DNA from: Saccoglossus kowalevskii | Taxonomy: Eukaryota > Hemichordata > Enteropneusta > Harrimaniidae | DNA: 44,490 nucleotides | Assembly (NCBI RefSeq): GCF_000003605.2 | Contig: NW_003118611.1 | Span: 1 to 44,490, forward strand | Direction: 5' to 3' | In this document: positions 1-12,849 of the stretch, piece by piece | Layout of the letters: each line of letters begins with the position of its first letter | How positions within the stretch are numbered: the first letter of the stretch is position 1 | Translations under genes and position numbers: made by a program | The notes under the pieces: generated by a model | What the model was told of the DNA's origin: nothing | The model's database searches: none | The model's input: the letters and a program-made list of their open reading frames with translations, nothing else

Positions 1-65
1 CATGGATTGCCACATACCACATTAACAAAATATGTCAAACCAACGGTGTGGTTAACACATCCATA

Positions 66-862
66 TTTGCAGTAGATTGTCACATACCACAGTAACAAAA
101 TATGTCAAACCAAGGGTGTGGTTAACACATTCATATTTGCAGTGGCTTGTCACATCCAACAGTAACAAAATATGTCAAACCAAGGGTGTCGTTAACACCC
201 ATATTTCCAGTGGATTGTCACATACAACAGTAACAACATATGTGAAACCAAGGGTGTGGTTAGCACATCCATATTTGTAGTGGATTGTCACATACCACAG
301 TAACAAAATATGTCAAACCAAGGGTGTGGTTTACACATCCATATTTGCAGTAGATTGCCACATACCACAGTAACAAAATATGTCAAACCAAGGGCGTGGT
401 TTACACATGCATATTTGCAGTTTATTGTCACATACAACAGTAACAAAATATGTCAAACCAAGGGTGTGGTTAACACATCCATATTTGCAGTGGATTGTCA
501 CATGCCACAGTAACAAAATATGTCAAACCAAGGGTGTGGTTAACACATCCATATTTGCAGTGGATTGTCACATACAACAGTATCGAATATGTCAAACCAA
601 GGGTGTGGTTTACATATCCATATTTGCAGTGGATTGCCACATACCACAGTAACAAAATATGTCAAACCAAGGGTGTGGTTTACATATCCATATTTGCAGT
701 GGATTGCCACATACCACAGTAACAAAATATGTCAAACCAAGGGTGTGGTTTACACATCCATATTTGCAGTGGATTGTCACATACTACAGTAACAAAATAT
801 GTCAAACCAAGGGTGTGGTTTACACATCCATATTTGCAGTAGATTGCCACATACCACAGTAA
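66..862. repeat. Duplicated block A, copy 1
   Basis: About 0.8 kb that recurs 7685 bp downstream, a spacing of 110 monomers minus 15 bases. It opens with the rare 68-bp monomer, then GTTAGCACATCC, CAGTTTATTG and a CATGCC monomer followed by a 69-bp monomer. The middle (about 300-400) differs from copy 2, so the match is patchy there. Confidence 0.75.
136..203. repeat. 68-bp monomer variant, copy 1
   Basis: Two bases are missing: GTCGTTAACACCC here against GTCGTTAACACACCC elsewhere. It is followed by TTTCCAG instead of TTTGCAG. The same compound haplotype occurs only at 7821 and 12361, inside blocks A and B. Confidence 0.9.
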
Positions 863-1872
863 CAAAATATGTCAAACCATGGGTGTGGTTTACACATCCA
901 TATTTGCAGTGGATTGTCACATACTACAGTAACAAAATATGTCAAACCAAGGGTGTGGTTTACACATCCATATTTGCAGTAGATTGCCACATACCACAGT
1001 AACAAAATATGTCAAACCAAGGGTGTGGTTAACACATCCATATTTGCAGCGGATTGTCACATACAACAGTATCGAATATGTCAAACCAAGGGTGTAGTTT
1101 ACACATCCATATTTGCAGTGGATTGTCACATACCTCAGTAACAAAATATGTCAAACCAAGGGTGTGGTTAACACATCCATATTTGCAGTAGATTGTCTCA
1201 TACCACAGTAACAAAATATGTTAAACCAAGGGTGTGGTTTACACATCCATATTTGCAGTGGATTGCCACATACCACATTAACAAAATATGTCAAACCAAG
1301 GGTGTAGTTAACACATCCATATTTGCAGTGGATTGCCACATACCACAGTAACAAAATATGTCAAACCAAGGGTGTGGTTAACACATCCATATTTGCAGTG
1401 GATTGCTACATAACACATTAACAATATATGTCAAACCAAGGGTGTGGTTAACACATCCATATTTGCAGTAGATTGTCACATACCACAGTAACAAAATATG
1501 TCAAACCAAGGGTGTGGTTAACACATTCATATTTGCAGTGGCTTGTCACATCCAACAGTAACAAAATATGTCAAACCAAGGGTGTCGTTAACACACCCAT
1601 ATTTGCAGTGGATTGTCACATACAACAGTAACAAAATATGTCAAACCAAGGGTGTGGTTTACATATCCATATTTGCAGTGGATTGCCACATACCACAGTA
1701 ACAAAATATGTCAAACCATGGGTGTGGTTTACACATCCATATTTGCAGTGGATTGTCACATACTACAGTAACAAAATATGTCAAACCAAGGGTGTGGTTT
1801 AGACATCCATATTTGCAGTATATTGCCACATACCCCAGTAACAAAATATGTCAAACCAAGGGCGTGGTTTAC
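760..1872. repeat. 16-monomer higher-order unit P, copy 1
   Basis: Same order of marker monomers as the adjacent pair at 21722-23889: CCATGGG, CATACTAC, CAGCGGATTG with a 69-bp monomer, ACCTCAG, TTGTCTCATACC, ATGTTAAACC, CATTAAC with GTAGTTAAC, ACAATATATG, ATTCATATTTG with GGCTTG, GTCGTTAACACACCC, TTTACATATCC. The match to copy 4 is at offset 21,095. It then extends to about 1872 as in copy 5 (offset 22,144), through GTTTAGACATCC and GTATATTGCC. Confidence 0.8.
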
Positions 1873-1929
1873 ACATGCATATTTGCAGTAGATTGTCACA
1901 TACCACCGTAACAAAATATGTCAATCAAA

Positions 1930-3430
1930 GGGTGTGGCTTACACCATCCATATTTGCAGTGGATTGTCACATACCACAGTAACAAAATATGTCAAACCAA
2001 GGGTGTGGTTAACACATCCATATTTGCAGTAGATGTCTCATACCACAGTAACAAAATATGTTAAACCAAAGGTGTGGTTTACACATCCATATTTGCAGTG
2101 GATTGCCACATACCACATTAACAAAATATGTCAAACCAAGGGTGTAGTTAACACATCCACATTTGCAGTGAATTGCCACATACCACATTAACAAAATATG
2201 TCAAACCAAGGGTGTAGTTAACACATCCATATTTGCAGTGGATTGCTACATACCACATTAACAAAATATGTCAAACCAAGGGTATGGTTAACACATCCAT
2301 ATTTGCAGTAGATTGTCACATACCACAGTAACAAAATATGTCAAACCAAGGGTGTGGTTAACACATTCATATTTGCTGTGGCTTGTCACATCCAACAGTA
2401 ACAAAATATGTCAAACCAAGGGTGTCGTTAACACACCCATATTTGTGGTGGATTGTCACATACAACAGTAACAAAATATGTCAAACCAAGGGTGTGGTTA
2501 GCACATCCATATTTGTTGTGGATTGTCACATACCACATTAACAAAATATGTCAAACCAAGGGTGTGGTTAACACATCCATATTTGCAGTGGATTGTCACA
2601 TACAACAGTAACAAAATATGTCAAACCAAGGGTGTGGTTAACACATCCATATTTGCAGTGGATTGTCACATGCCACAGTAACAAAATATGTCAAACCAAG
2701 GGTGTGGTTAACACATCCATATTTGCAGTGGATTGTCACATACAACAGTATCGAATATGTCAAACCAAGGGTGTGGTTTACACATCCATATTTGCAGTGG
2801 ATTGCCACATAGCACAGTAACAAAATATGTCAAACCAAGGATGCGGTAACACACCAAAATTTGCAGTGGATTGCCACATGCCACAGTAACAAAATATGTC
2901 AAACCATGGGTGTGGTTTACACATCCATATTTGCAGTGGGTTGCCACATACCACATAAGCAAAATTTGTCAAACCAAGGGTGTGGTTAACACATTCATAT
3001 ATGCAGTGGATTGTCACATACAACAGTAACAAAATATGTCAAAACAAGGGTGTCGTTAACACGTCCATATTTGTAGTGGATTGCCACATACAACAGTAAC
3101 AAAATATGTAAAACCAAGGGTCTTGTTTATATATCCATATTTGCAGTGGATTGCCACATACCACAGTAACAAAATATGTCAAACTAAGGGTGTGGTTTAC
3201 ACATCCATATTTGCAGTGGATTGTCACATACCACAGTAACACAATATGTCAAACCAAGGGTGTGGTTAACACATCCATATTTGCAGTGGATTGTCACATA
3301 CAACAGTAACAAAATATGTCAAACCAAGGGTGTGGTTAACACATCCATATTTGCAGTGGATTGTCACATGCCACAGTAACAAAATATGTCAAACCAAGGG
3401 TGTGGTTTACATATCCATATTTGCAGTCGA
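1930..3430. repeat. Duplicated block C, copy 1 (1.5 kb)
   Basis: Matches about 8775-10275 at offset 6845 (98 monomers minus 15 bases). The match runs through ATGTTAAACCAAAGG, GTGAATTGCC, GGGTATGG, TGCTGTGGCTTG, GTTAGCACATCC and the diverged block M. Differences include a single-base deletion near 2035 (AGATGTCTC). Confidence 0.8.
2806..3147. repeat. Diverged 5-monomer block M, copy 1
   Basis: Five consecutive monomers with an unusual density of private changes: CATAGCACAG; GGATGCGGTAACACACC with one base missing; CATGCCACAG with CCATGGG; GTGGGTTGCC with ATAAGCAAAATTTG; ATTCATATATGCAG; AAAACAAGGGTGTCG; ACGTCCATATTTGTAG; ATGTAAAACC; TTTATATATCC. The set recurs as a unit four more times in the window and nowhere in part. 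Confidence 0.85.
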
Positions 3431-3489
3431 TTGCCACATACCACAGTAACAAAATATGTCAAACCATGGGTGTGGTTAACACATCCATA

Positions 3490-4335
3490 TTTGCAGTGGA
3501 TTGTCACATACAACAGTATCGAATATGTCAAACCAAGGGTGTGGTTTACATATCCATATTTGCAGTGGATTGCCACATACAACAGTAACAAAATATGTCA
3601 AACCAAGGGTGTGGTTTACATATCCATATTTGCAGTGGATTGCCACATATCACAGTAACAAAATATGTCAAACCATGTGTGTGGTTTACACATCCATATT
3701 TGCAGTGGATTGTCACATTCTACAGTAACAAAGTATGTCAAACCAAGGGTGTGGTTTACACATCCATCTTTGCAGTAGATTGCCACATACCACAGTAACA
3801 AAATATGTCAAACCAAGGGCGTGGTTTACACATGCATATTTGCAGTAGATTGTTACATACCACAGTAACAAAATATGTCAAACCAAGGGTGTGGTTAACA
3901 CATCCATATTTGCAGTGGATTGTCACATGCCACAGTAACAAAATATGTCAAACCAAGGGTGTGGTTAACACATCCATATTTGCAGTGGATTGTCACATAC
4001 AACAGTATCGAATATGTCAAACCAAGGGTGTGGTTTACACATCCATATTTGCAGTGGATTGTCACATACTACAGTAACAAAATATGTCAAATCAAGGGTG
4101 TGGTTTACACATGCATATTTGCAGTAGATTGCCACATACCACAGTAACAAAATATGTCAAACCAAGGGCGTGGTTTACACATGAATAATTGCAGTAGATT
4201 GTTACATACCACAGTAACAAAATATGTCAAACCAAGGGTGTGGTTTACACATCCATATTTGCAGTGGATTGCCACATACCACAGTAACACAATATGTCAA
4301 ACCAAGGGTGTGGTTAACACATCCATATTTGCAGT
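3490..4335. repeat. Duplicated block G, copy 1
   Basis: Matches about 5445-6290 at offset 1955 (28 monomers minus 5 bases). Shared markers are a 69-bp monomer, CATATCACAG, CCATGTGTG, CATTCTACAG with AAAGTATG, CATCTTTGC, GGGCGTGG and the ATGAATAATTGC monomer. Confidence 0.78.
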
Positions 4336-4399
4336 GGATTGTCACATACAACCATAACAAAATATGTCAAACCAAAGGTGTGGTTAACACATCCATATT

Positions 4400-5230
4400 T
4401 GCAGTGGATTGTCACATACAACAGTATCGAATATGTCAAACCAAGGGTGTGGTTTACATATCCATATTTGCAGTGGATTGCCACATACAACAGTAACAAA
4501 ATATGTCAAACCAAGGGTGTGGTTTACATATCCATATTTGCAGTGGATTGCCACATATCACAGTAACAAAATATGTCAAACCATGTGTGTGGTTTACACA
4601 TCCATATTTGCAGTGGATTGTCACATTCTACAGTAACAAAGTATGTCAAACCAAGGGTGTGGTTTACACATCCATCTTTGCAGTAGATTGCCACATACCA
4701 CAGTAACAAAATATGTCAAACCAAGGGCGTAGTTTACACATGCATATTTGCAGTAGATTGTTACATACCACAGTAACAAAATATGTCAAACCAAGGGTGT
4801 GGTTTACACATCCATATTTGCAGTGGATTGTCACATACCACAGTAACAGAATATGTCAAACCAAGGGTGTGGTTAACACATCCATATTTGCAGTAGATTG
4901 TCACACACCACAGTAACAAAATATGTCAAACCAAGGGTGTGGTTAACACATCCATATTTGCAGTGGATTGTCACATACAACAGTATCGACTATGTCAAAC
5001 CAAGGGTGTGGTTTACACATCCATATTTGCAGTGGAATGTCACATACCACAGTAACAAAATATGTCAAACCAAGGGTGTGGTTAGCACATCCATATTTGT
5101 TGTGGATTGTCACATACCACACTAACAAAATATGTCAAACCAAGGGTGTGGTTAACACATCCATATTTGCAGTCGATTGTCACATACAACAGTATCGACT
5201 ATGTCAAACCAAGGGTGTGGTTTACACATC
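4400..5230. repeat. Duplicated block H, copy 1
   Basis: Occurs again inside 10310-11600 (offset 6287) and inside 14990-16280 (offset 10,966). Order of markers: 69-bp monomer, CATATCACAG, CCATGTGTG, AAAGTATG, TTGTTACATACC, AACAGAATATG, TATCGACTATG, GTGGAATGTC, TTGTTGTGG with CACACTAAC. Confidence 0.8.
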
Positions 5231-5444
5231 CATATTTGCAGTGGATTGTCACATACCACAGTAACAAAATATGTCAAACCAAGGGTGTGGTTAACACATC
5301 CATATTTGCAGTAGATTGTTACATACCACAGTAACAAAATATGTCAAACCAAGGGTGTGGTTTACACATCCATATTTGCAGTGGATTGTCACATACCACA
5401 GTAACAGAATATGTCAAACCAAGGGTGTGGTTAACACATCCATA

Positions 5445-6290
5445 TTTGCAGTGGATTGTCACATACAACAGTATCGAATATGTCAAACCAAGGGTGTGGT
5501 TTACATATCCATATTTGCAGTGGATTGCCACATACAACAGTAACAAAATATGTCAAACCAAGGGTGTGGTTTACATATCCATATTTGCAGTGGATTGCCA
5601 CATATCACAGTAACAAAATATGTCAAACCATGTGTGTGGTTTACACATCCATATTTGCAGTGGATTGTCACATTCTACAGTAACAAAGTATGTCAAACCA
5701 AGGGTGTGGTTTACACATCCATCTTTGCAGTAGATTGCCACATACCACAGTAACAAAATATGTCAAACCAAGGGCGTGGTTTACACATTCATATTTGCAG
5801 TAGATTGTTACATATCACAGTAACAAAATATGTCAAACCAAGGGTGTGGTTAACACATCCATATTTGCAGTGGATTGTCACATGCCACAGTAACAAAATA
5901 TGTCAAACCAAGGGTGTGGTTAACACATCCATATTTGCAGTGGATTGTCACATACAACAGTATCGAATATGTCAAACCAAGGGTGTGGTTTACACATCCA
6001 TATTTGCAGTGGATTGTCACATACTACAGTAACAAAATATGTCAATTCAAGGGTGTGGTTTACACATCCATATTTGCAGTAGATTGCCACATACCACAGT
6101 AACAAAATATGTCAAACCAAGGGCGTGGTTTACACATGAATAATTGCAGTAGATTGTTACATACCACAGTAACAAAATATGTCAAACCAAGGGTGTGGTT
6201 TACACATCCATATTTGCAGTGGATTGCCACATACCACAGTAACACAATATGTCAAACCAAGGGTGTGGTTAACACATCCATATTTGCAGT
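5445..6290. repeat. Duplicated block G, copy 2
   Basis: Counterpart of 3490-4335. Private changes include ACACATTCATATTTG near 5787 and GTCAATTCAAGG near 6043. Confidence 0.78.
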
Positions 6291-6870
6291 GGATTGTCAC
6301 ATACAACAGTAACAAAATATGTCAAACCAAGGGTGTGGTTTACATATCCATATTTGCAGTGGATTGCCACATATCACAGTAACAAAATATGTCAAACCAA
6401 GGGTGTGGTTTACATATCCATATTTGCAGTGGATTGTCACATACTACAGTAACAAAATATGTCAAACCAAGGGTGTGGTTTACATATCCATATTTGCAGT
6501 GGATTGCCACATACCACAGTAACAAAATATGTCAAACCAAGGGTGTGGTTTACACATCCATATTTGCAGTGGATTGTCACATACTACAGTAACAAAATAT
6601 GTCAAACCAAGGGTGTGGTTTACACATCCATATTTGCAGTAGATTGCCACATACCACAGTAACAAAATATGTCAAACCAAGGGCGTGGTATACACATGCA
6701 TATTTGCAGTAGATTGTCACATACCACAGTAACAAAATATGTCAAACCAAGGGTGTGGTTTACACATCCATCTTTGCAGTGGATTGTCACATACCACAGT
6801 AACAAAATATGTCAAACCATGGGTGTGGTTAACACATCCATATTTGCAGTAGATTGTCACATACCACAGT
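6290..6870. repeat. Ordinary left-domain monomers, part duplicated
   Basis: About eight monomers, mostly of the GTTTAC type. The part 6440-6830 matches about 8325-8715 at offset 1885 (27 monomers minus 5 bases), including CATCTTTGC near 6772. Nothing other than satellite is seen. Confidence 0.7.
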
Positions 6871-8255
6871 AACAAAATATGTCAAACCAAGGGTGTGGTT
6901 AACACATCCATATTTGCAGTGGATTGTCACATACAACAGTATCGACTATGTCAAACCAAGGGTGTGGTTTACACATCCATATTTGCAGTGGATTGTCACA
7001 TACCACAGTAACAAAATATGTCAAACCAAGGGTGTGGTTAACACATCCATATTTGCAGTAGATTGTATCATACCACAGTAACAAAATATGTTAAACCAAA
7101 GGTGTGGTTTACACATCCATATTTGCAGTGGATTGCCACATACCACATTAACAAAATATGTCAAACCAAGGGTGTAGTTAACACATCCATATTTGCAGTG
7201 GATTGTCACATACCACAGCAACAAAATATGTCAAACCAAGGGTGTGGTTTACATATCCATATTTGCAGTCGATTGTCACATACTACAGTAACAAAATATG
7301 TCAAACCAAGGGTGTGGTTTACACATCCATATTTGCAGTAGATTGCCAAATACCAATGCAACAAAATATGTCAAACCAAGGGTGTGGTTTACACATGCAT
7401 ATTTGCAGTAGAGTGTCACATACCACAGTAACAAAATATGTCAAACCAAGGGTGTCGTTAACACATCCATATTTGAAGTGGATTGTCACATACAACAGTA
7501 TCGAATATGTCAAACCAAGGGTGTGGTTTACACATCCATATTTGCAGTGGATTGTCACATACCACAGTAACAAAATATGTCAAACCAAGGGTGTGGTTTA
7601 CACATCCATATTTGCAGTGGATTGTCACATACCACAGTAACAAAATATGTCAAACCAAGGGTGTGGTTAACACATCCATATTTGCAGTGGATTGCTACAT
7701 ACCATATTAACAAAATATGTCAAACCAACGGCGTGGTTAACACATCCATATTTGCAGTAGATTGTCACATACCACAGTAACAAAATATGTCAAAGCAAGG
7801 GTGTGGTTAACACATTCATATTTGCAGTGGCTTGTCACATCCAACAGTAACAAAATATGTCAAACCAAGGGTGTCGTTAACACCCATATTTCCAGTGGAT
7901 TGTCACATACAACAGTAACAACATATGTCAAACCAAGGGTGTGGTTAGCACATCCATATTTGTAGTGGATTGTCACATACCACATTAACAAAATATGTCA
8001 AACCAAGGGTGTGGTTAACACATCCATATTTGCAGTGGATTGTCACATACAACAGTAACAATATATGACAAACCAAGGGTGTGGCTTACACATGCATATT
8101 TGCAGTTTATTGTCACATACAACAGTAACAAAATATGTCAAACCAAGGGTGTGGTTAACACATCCATATTTGCAGTGGATTGTCACATGCCACAGTAACA
8201 AAATATGTCAAACCAAGGGTGTGGTTAACACATCCATATTTGCAGTGGATTGTCA
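6870..8255. repeat. Duplicated block B, copy 1 (1.39 kb)
   Basis: Matches about 11410-12796 at offset 4540 (65 monomers minus 10 bases). Shared rare variants are TTGTATCATACC, ATGTTAAACCAAAGG, CAGCAACAAAATATG, GATTGCCAAATACC, ATTTGAAGTGG, CCATATTAAC, CCAACGGCG and the 68-bp monomer. Differences are few: ACCAATGCAAC against ACCACAGCAAC near 7354, and GAGTGTC against GATTGTC near 7412. Confidence 0.82.
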
Positions 8256-8547
8256 CATACAACAGTATCGAATATGTCAAACCAAGGGTGTGGTTTACAT
8301 ATCCATATTTGCAGTGGATTGCCACATACCACAGTAACAAAATATGTCAAACCAAGGGTGTGGTTTACATATCCATATTTGCAGTGGATTGCCACATACC
8401 ACAGTAACAAAATATGTCAAACCAAGGGTGTGGTTTACACATCCATATTTGCAGTGGATTGTCACATACTACAGTAACAAAATATGTCAAACCAAGGGTG
8501 TGGTTTACACATCCATATTTGCAGTAGATTGCCACATACCACAGTAA
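7751..8547. repeat. Duplicated block A, copy 2
   Basis: Counterpart of 66-862 at +7685. It shares the 68-bp monomer, CAGTTTATTG and the CATGCC/69-bp pair. Its first half also belongs to block B, so this segment exists a third time at about 12291-12796. Confidence 0.75.
7821..7888. repeat. 68-bp monomer variant, copy 2
   Basis: Same two-base deletion and TTTCCAG neighbour as at 136, at +7685. Confidence 0.9.
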
Positions 8548-8774
8548 TAAAATATGTCAAACCAAGGGCGTGGTTTACACATGCATATTTGCAGTAGATT
8601 GTCACATACCACAGTAACAAAATATGTCAAACCAAGGGTGTGATTTACACATCCATCTTTGCAGTGGATTGTCACATACCACAGTAACAAAATATGTCAA
8701 ACCAAGGGTGTGGTTAACACATCCATATTTGCAGTGGATTGTCACATACAACAGTATCGACTATGTCAAACTAA

Positions 8775-10275
8775 GGGTGTGGTTTACACATCCATATTTG
8801 CAGTGGATTGTCACATACCACAGTAACAAAATATGTCAAACCAAGGGTGTGGTTAACACATCCATATTTGCAGTAGATTGTCTCATACCACAGTAACAAA
8901 ATATGTTAAACCAAAGGTGTGGTTTACACATCCATATTTGCAGTGGATTGCCACATACCACATTAACAAAATATGTCAAACCAAGGGTGTAGTTAACACA
9001 TCCATATTTGCAGTGAATTGCCACATACCACAGTAACAAAATATGTCAAACCAAGGGTGTGGTTAACACATCCATATTTGCAGTGGATTGCTACATACCA
9101 CATTAACAAAATATGTCAAACCAAGGGTATGGTTAACACATCCATATTTGCAGTAGATTGTCACATACCGCAGTAACAAAATATGTCAAACCAAGGGTGT
9201 GGTTAACACATTCATATTTGCTGTGGCTTGTCACATCCAACAGTAACAAAATATGTCAAACCAAGGGTGTCGTTAACACACCCATATTTGCAGTGGATTG
9301 TCACATACAACAGTAACAAAATATGTTAAACCAAGGGTGTGGTTAGCACATCCATATTTGTTGTGGATTGTCACATACCACATTAACAAAATATGTCAAA
9401 CCAAGGGTGTGGTTAACACATCCATATTTGCAGTGGATTGTCACATACAACAGTAACAAAATATGTCAAACCAAGGGTGTGGTTAACACATCCATATTTG
9501 CAGTGGATTGTCACATGCCACAGTAACAAAATATGTCAAACCAAGGGTGTGGTTAACACATCCATATTTGCAGTGGATTGTCACATACAACAGTATCGAA
9601 TATGTCAAACCAAGGGTGTGGTTTACACATCCATATTTGCAGTGGATTGCCACATAGCACAGTAACAAAATATGTCAAACCAAGGATGCGGTAACACACC
9701 AAAATTTGCAGTGGATTGCCACATGCCACAGTAACGAAATATGTCAAACCATGGGTGTGGTTTACACATCCATATTTGCAGTGGGTTGCCACATACCACA
9801 TAAGCAAAATTTGTCAAACCAAGGGTGTGGTTAACACATTCATATACGCAGTGGATTGTCACATACAACAGTAACAAAATATGTCAAAACAAGGGTGTCG
9901 TTAACACGTCCATATTTGTAGTGGATTGCCACATACAACAGTAACAAAATATGTAAAACCAAGGGTGTTGTTTATATATCCATATTTGCAGTGGATTGCC
10001 ACATACCACAGTAACAAAATATGTCAAACCAAGGGTGTGGTTTACACATCCATATTTGCAGTGGATTGCCACATACCACAGTAACACAATATGTCAAACC
10101 AAGGGTGTGGTTAACACATCCATACTTGCAGTGGATTGTCACATACAACAGTAACAAAATATGTCAAACCAAGGGTGTGGTTAACACATCCATATTTGCA
10201 GTGGATTGTCACATGCCACAGTAACAAAATATGTCAAACCAAGGGTGTGGTTTACATATCCATATTTGCAGTGGA
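8775..10275. repeat. Duplicated block C, copy 2 (1.5 kb)
   Basis: Counterpart of 1930-3430, with the same rare variants in the same order. Private changes include ACGAAATATG near 9735, TATACGCAG near 9845 and CATACTTGC near 10131. Confidence 0.8.
9651..9992. repeat. Diverged block M, copy 2
   Basis: Same ordered variants as copy 1 at +6845. Private changes are GTAACGAAATATG and TATACGCAG. Confidence 0.85.
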
Positions 10276-10309
10276 TTGTCACATACTACAGTAACAAAAT
10301 ATGTCAAAT

Positions 10310-11600
10310 CAAGGGTGTGGTTTACACATCCATATTTGCAGTAGATTGCCACATACCACAGTAACAAAATATGTCAAACCAAGGGCGTGGTTTACACAAG
10401 AATAATTGCAGTAGATTGTTACATACCACAGTAACAAAATATGTCAAACCAAGGGTGTGGTTTACACATCCATATTTGCAGTGGATTGCCACATACCACA
10501 GTAACACAATATGTCAAACCAAGGGTGTGGTTAACACATCCATATTTGCAGTGGATTGTCACATACAACAGTAACAAAATATGTCAAACCAAAGGTGTGG
10601 TTAACACATCCATATTTGCAGTGGATTGTCACATGCCACAGTAACAAAATATGTCAAACCATGGGTGTGGTTAACACATCCATATTTGCAGTGGATTGTC
10701 ACATACAACAGTATCAAATATGTCAAACCAAGGGTGTGGTTTACATATCCATATTTGCAGTGGATTGCCACATACAACAGTAACAAAATATGTCAAACCA
10801 AGGGTGTGGTTTACATATCCATATTTGCAGTGGATTGCCACATATCACAGTAACAAGATATGTCAAACCATGTGTGTGGTTTACACATCCATATTTGCAG
10901 TGGATTGTCACATTCTACAGTAACAAAGTATGTCAAACCAAGGGTGTGGTTTACACATCCATCTTTGCAGTAGATTGCCACATACCACAGTAACAAAATA
11001 TGTCAAACCAAGGGCGTGGTTTACACATGCATATTTGCAGTAGATTGTTACATACCACAGTAACAAAATATGTCAAACCAAGGGTGTGGTTTACACATCT
11101 ATATTTGCAGTGGATTGTCACATACCACAGTAACAGAATATGTCAAACCAAGGGTGTGGTTAACACATCCATATTTGCAGTAGATTGTCACATACCACAG
11201 TAACAAAATATGTCAAACCAAGGGTGTGGTTAACACATCCATATTTGCAGTGGATTGTCACATACAACAGTATCGACAATGTCAAACCAAGGGTGTGGTT
11301 TACACATCCATATTTGCAGTGGAATGTCACATACCACAGTAACAAAATATGTCAAACCAAGGGTGTGGTTACCACATCCATATTTGTTGTGGATTGTCAC
11401 ATACCACACTAACAAAATATGTCAAACCAAGGGTGTGGTTAACACATCCATATTTGCAGTGGATTGTCACATACAACAGTATCGACTATGTCAAACCAAG
11501 GGTGTGGTTTACACATCCATATTTGCAGTGGATTGTCACATACCACAGTAACAAAATATGTCAAACCAAGGGTGTGGTTAACACATCCATATTTGCAGTA
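10310..11600. repeat. Duplicated block I, copy 1 (1.29 kb)
   Basis: Matches about 14990-16280 at offset 4679 (67 monomers minus 11 bases) and includes a copy of block H. The 69-bp monomer near 10713 reads TATCAAATATG, the only one I found that has lost its CpG. The AATAATTGC monomer here has ACAAGAATAA where other copies have ACATGAATAA. Confidence 0.8.
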
Positions 11601-12796
11601 GATTGTATCATACCACAGTAACAAAATATGTTAAACCAAAGGTGTGGTTTACACATCCATATTTGCAGTGGATTGCCACATACCACATTAACAAAATATG
11701 TCAAACCAAGGGTGTAGTTAACACATCCATATTTGCAGTGGATTGTCACATACCACAGCAACAAAATATGTCAAACCAAGGGTGTGGTTTACATATCCAT
11801 ATTTGCAGTCGATTGTCACATACTACAGTAACAAAATATGTCAAACCAAGGGTGTGGTTTACACATCCATATTTGCAGTAGATTGCCAAATACCACAGCA
11901 ACAAAATATGTCAAACCAAGGGTGTGGTTTACACATGCATATTTGCAGTAGATTGTCACATACCACAGTAACAAAATATGTCAAACCAAGGGTGTCGTTA
12001 ACACATCCATATTTGAAGTGGATTGTCACATACAACAGTATCGAATATGTCAAACCAAGGGTGTGGTTTACACATCCATATTTGCAGTGGATTGTCACAT
12101 ACCACAGTAACAAAATATGTCAAACCAAGGGTGTGGTTTACACATCCATATTTGCAGTGGATTGTCACATACCACAGTAACAAAATATGTCAAACCAAGG
12201 GTGTGGTTAACACATCCATATTTGCAGTGGATTGCTACATACCATATTAACAAAATATGTCAAACCAACGGCGTGGTTAACACATCCATATTTGCAGTAG
12301 ATTGTCACATACCACAGTAACAAAATATGTCAAAGCAAGGGTGTGGTTAACACATTCATATTTGCAGTGGCTTGTCACATCCAACAGTAACAAAATATGT
12401 CAAACCAAGGGTGTCGTTAACACCCATATTTCCAGTGGATTGTCACATACAACAGTAACAACATATGTCAAACCAAGGGTGTGGTTAGCACATCCATATT
12501 TGTAGTGGATTGTCACATACCACATTAACAAAATATGTCAAACCAAGGGTGTGGTTAACACATCCATATTTGCAGTGGATTGTCACATACAACAGTAACA
12601 ATATATGACAAACCAAAGGGTGTGGCTTACACATGCATATTTGCAGTTTATTGTCACATACAACAGTAACAAAATATGTCAAACCAAGGGTGTGGTTAAC
12701 ACATCCATATTTGCAGTGGATTGTCACATGCCACAGTAACAAAATATGTCAAACCAAGGGTGTGGTTAACACATCCATATTTGCAGTGGATTGTCA
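11410..12796. repeat. Duplicated block B, copy 2 (1.39 kb)
   Basis: Counterpart of 6870-8255. An extra A at about 12,617 (AACCAAAGGG) shifts the offset from 4540 to 4541 for the last part. The match ends where copy 1 continues with a 69-bp monomer and this copy with an ordinary one. Confidence 0.82.
12361..12428. repeat. 68-bp monomer variant, copy 3
   Basis: Same two-base deletion and TTTCCAG neighbour, at +4540 from the copy at 7821. Confidence 0.9.
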
Positions 12797-12849
12797 CATA
12801 CCACAGTAACAAAATATGTCAAACCAAGGGTGTGGTTAACACATCCATA
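12780..12849. repeat. Consensus 70-bp monomer (exemplar)
   Basis: This monomer matches the array consensus at every position, using TTTGCAG as position 1. Composition is 25 A, 14 C, 13 G and 18 T, with no CpG. Two dyads are visible. CATATTT (last four bases of the previous monomer plus positions 1-3) can pair with AAATATG (33-39), with an inner GTGG (7-10) to CCAC (22-25). AACCA (43-47) can pair with TGGTT (54-58) across a six-base loop. GTTAAC (57-62) is a perfect palindrome and an HpaI site, flanked by partly complementary GGGTGT and ACATCC. Confidence 0.95.

Noticed and set aside
2806-3147. Transposon or foreign insertion in block M
   Set aside because: Although diverged, all five monomers align to the satellite consensus along their length, with no terminal repeats, target-site duplication or non-satellite core.
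12780-12849. Octamer-like ATTTGCAG once per monomer
   Set aside because: Only seven of eight bases match ATTTGCAT, and nothing else supports a regulatory role.
12780-12849. Monomer built from two 35-bp halves
   Set aside because: CACAT and CAGT each occur twice per monomer, but at unequal distances (45/25 and 20/50), and the remaining bases do not align.
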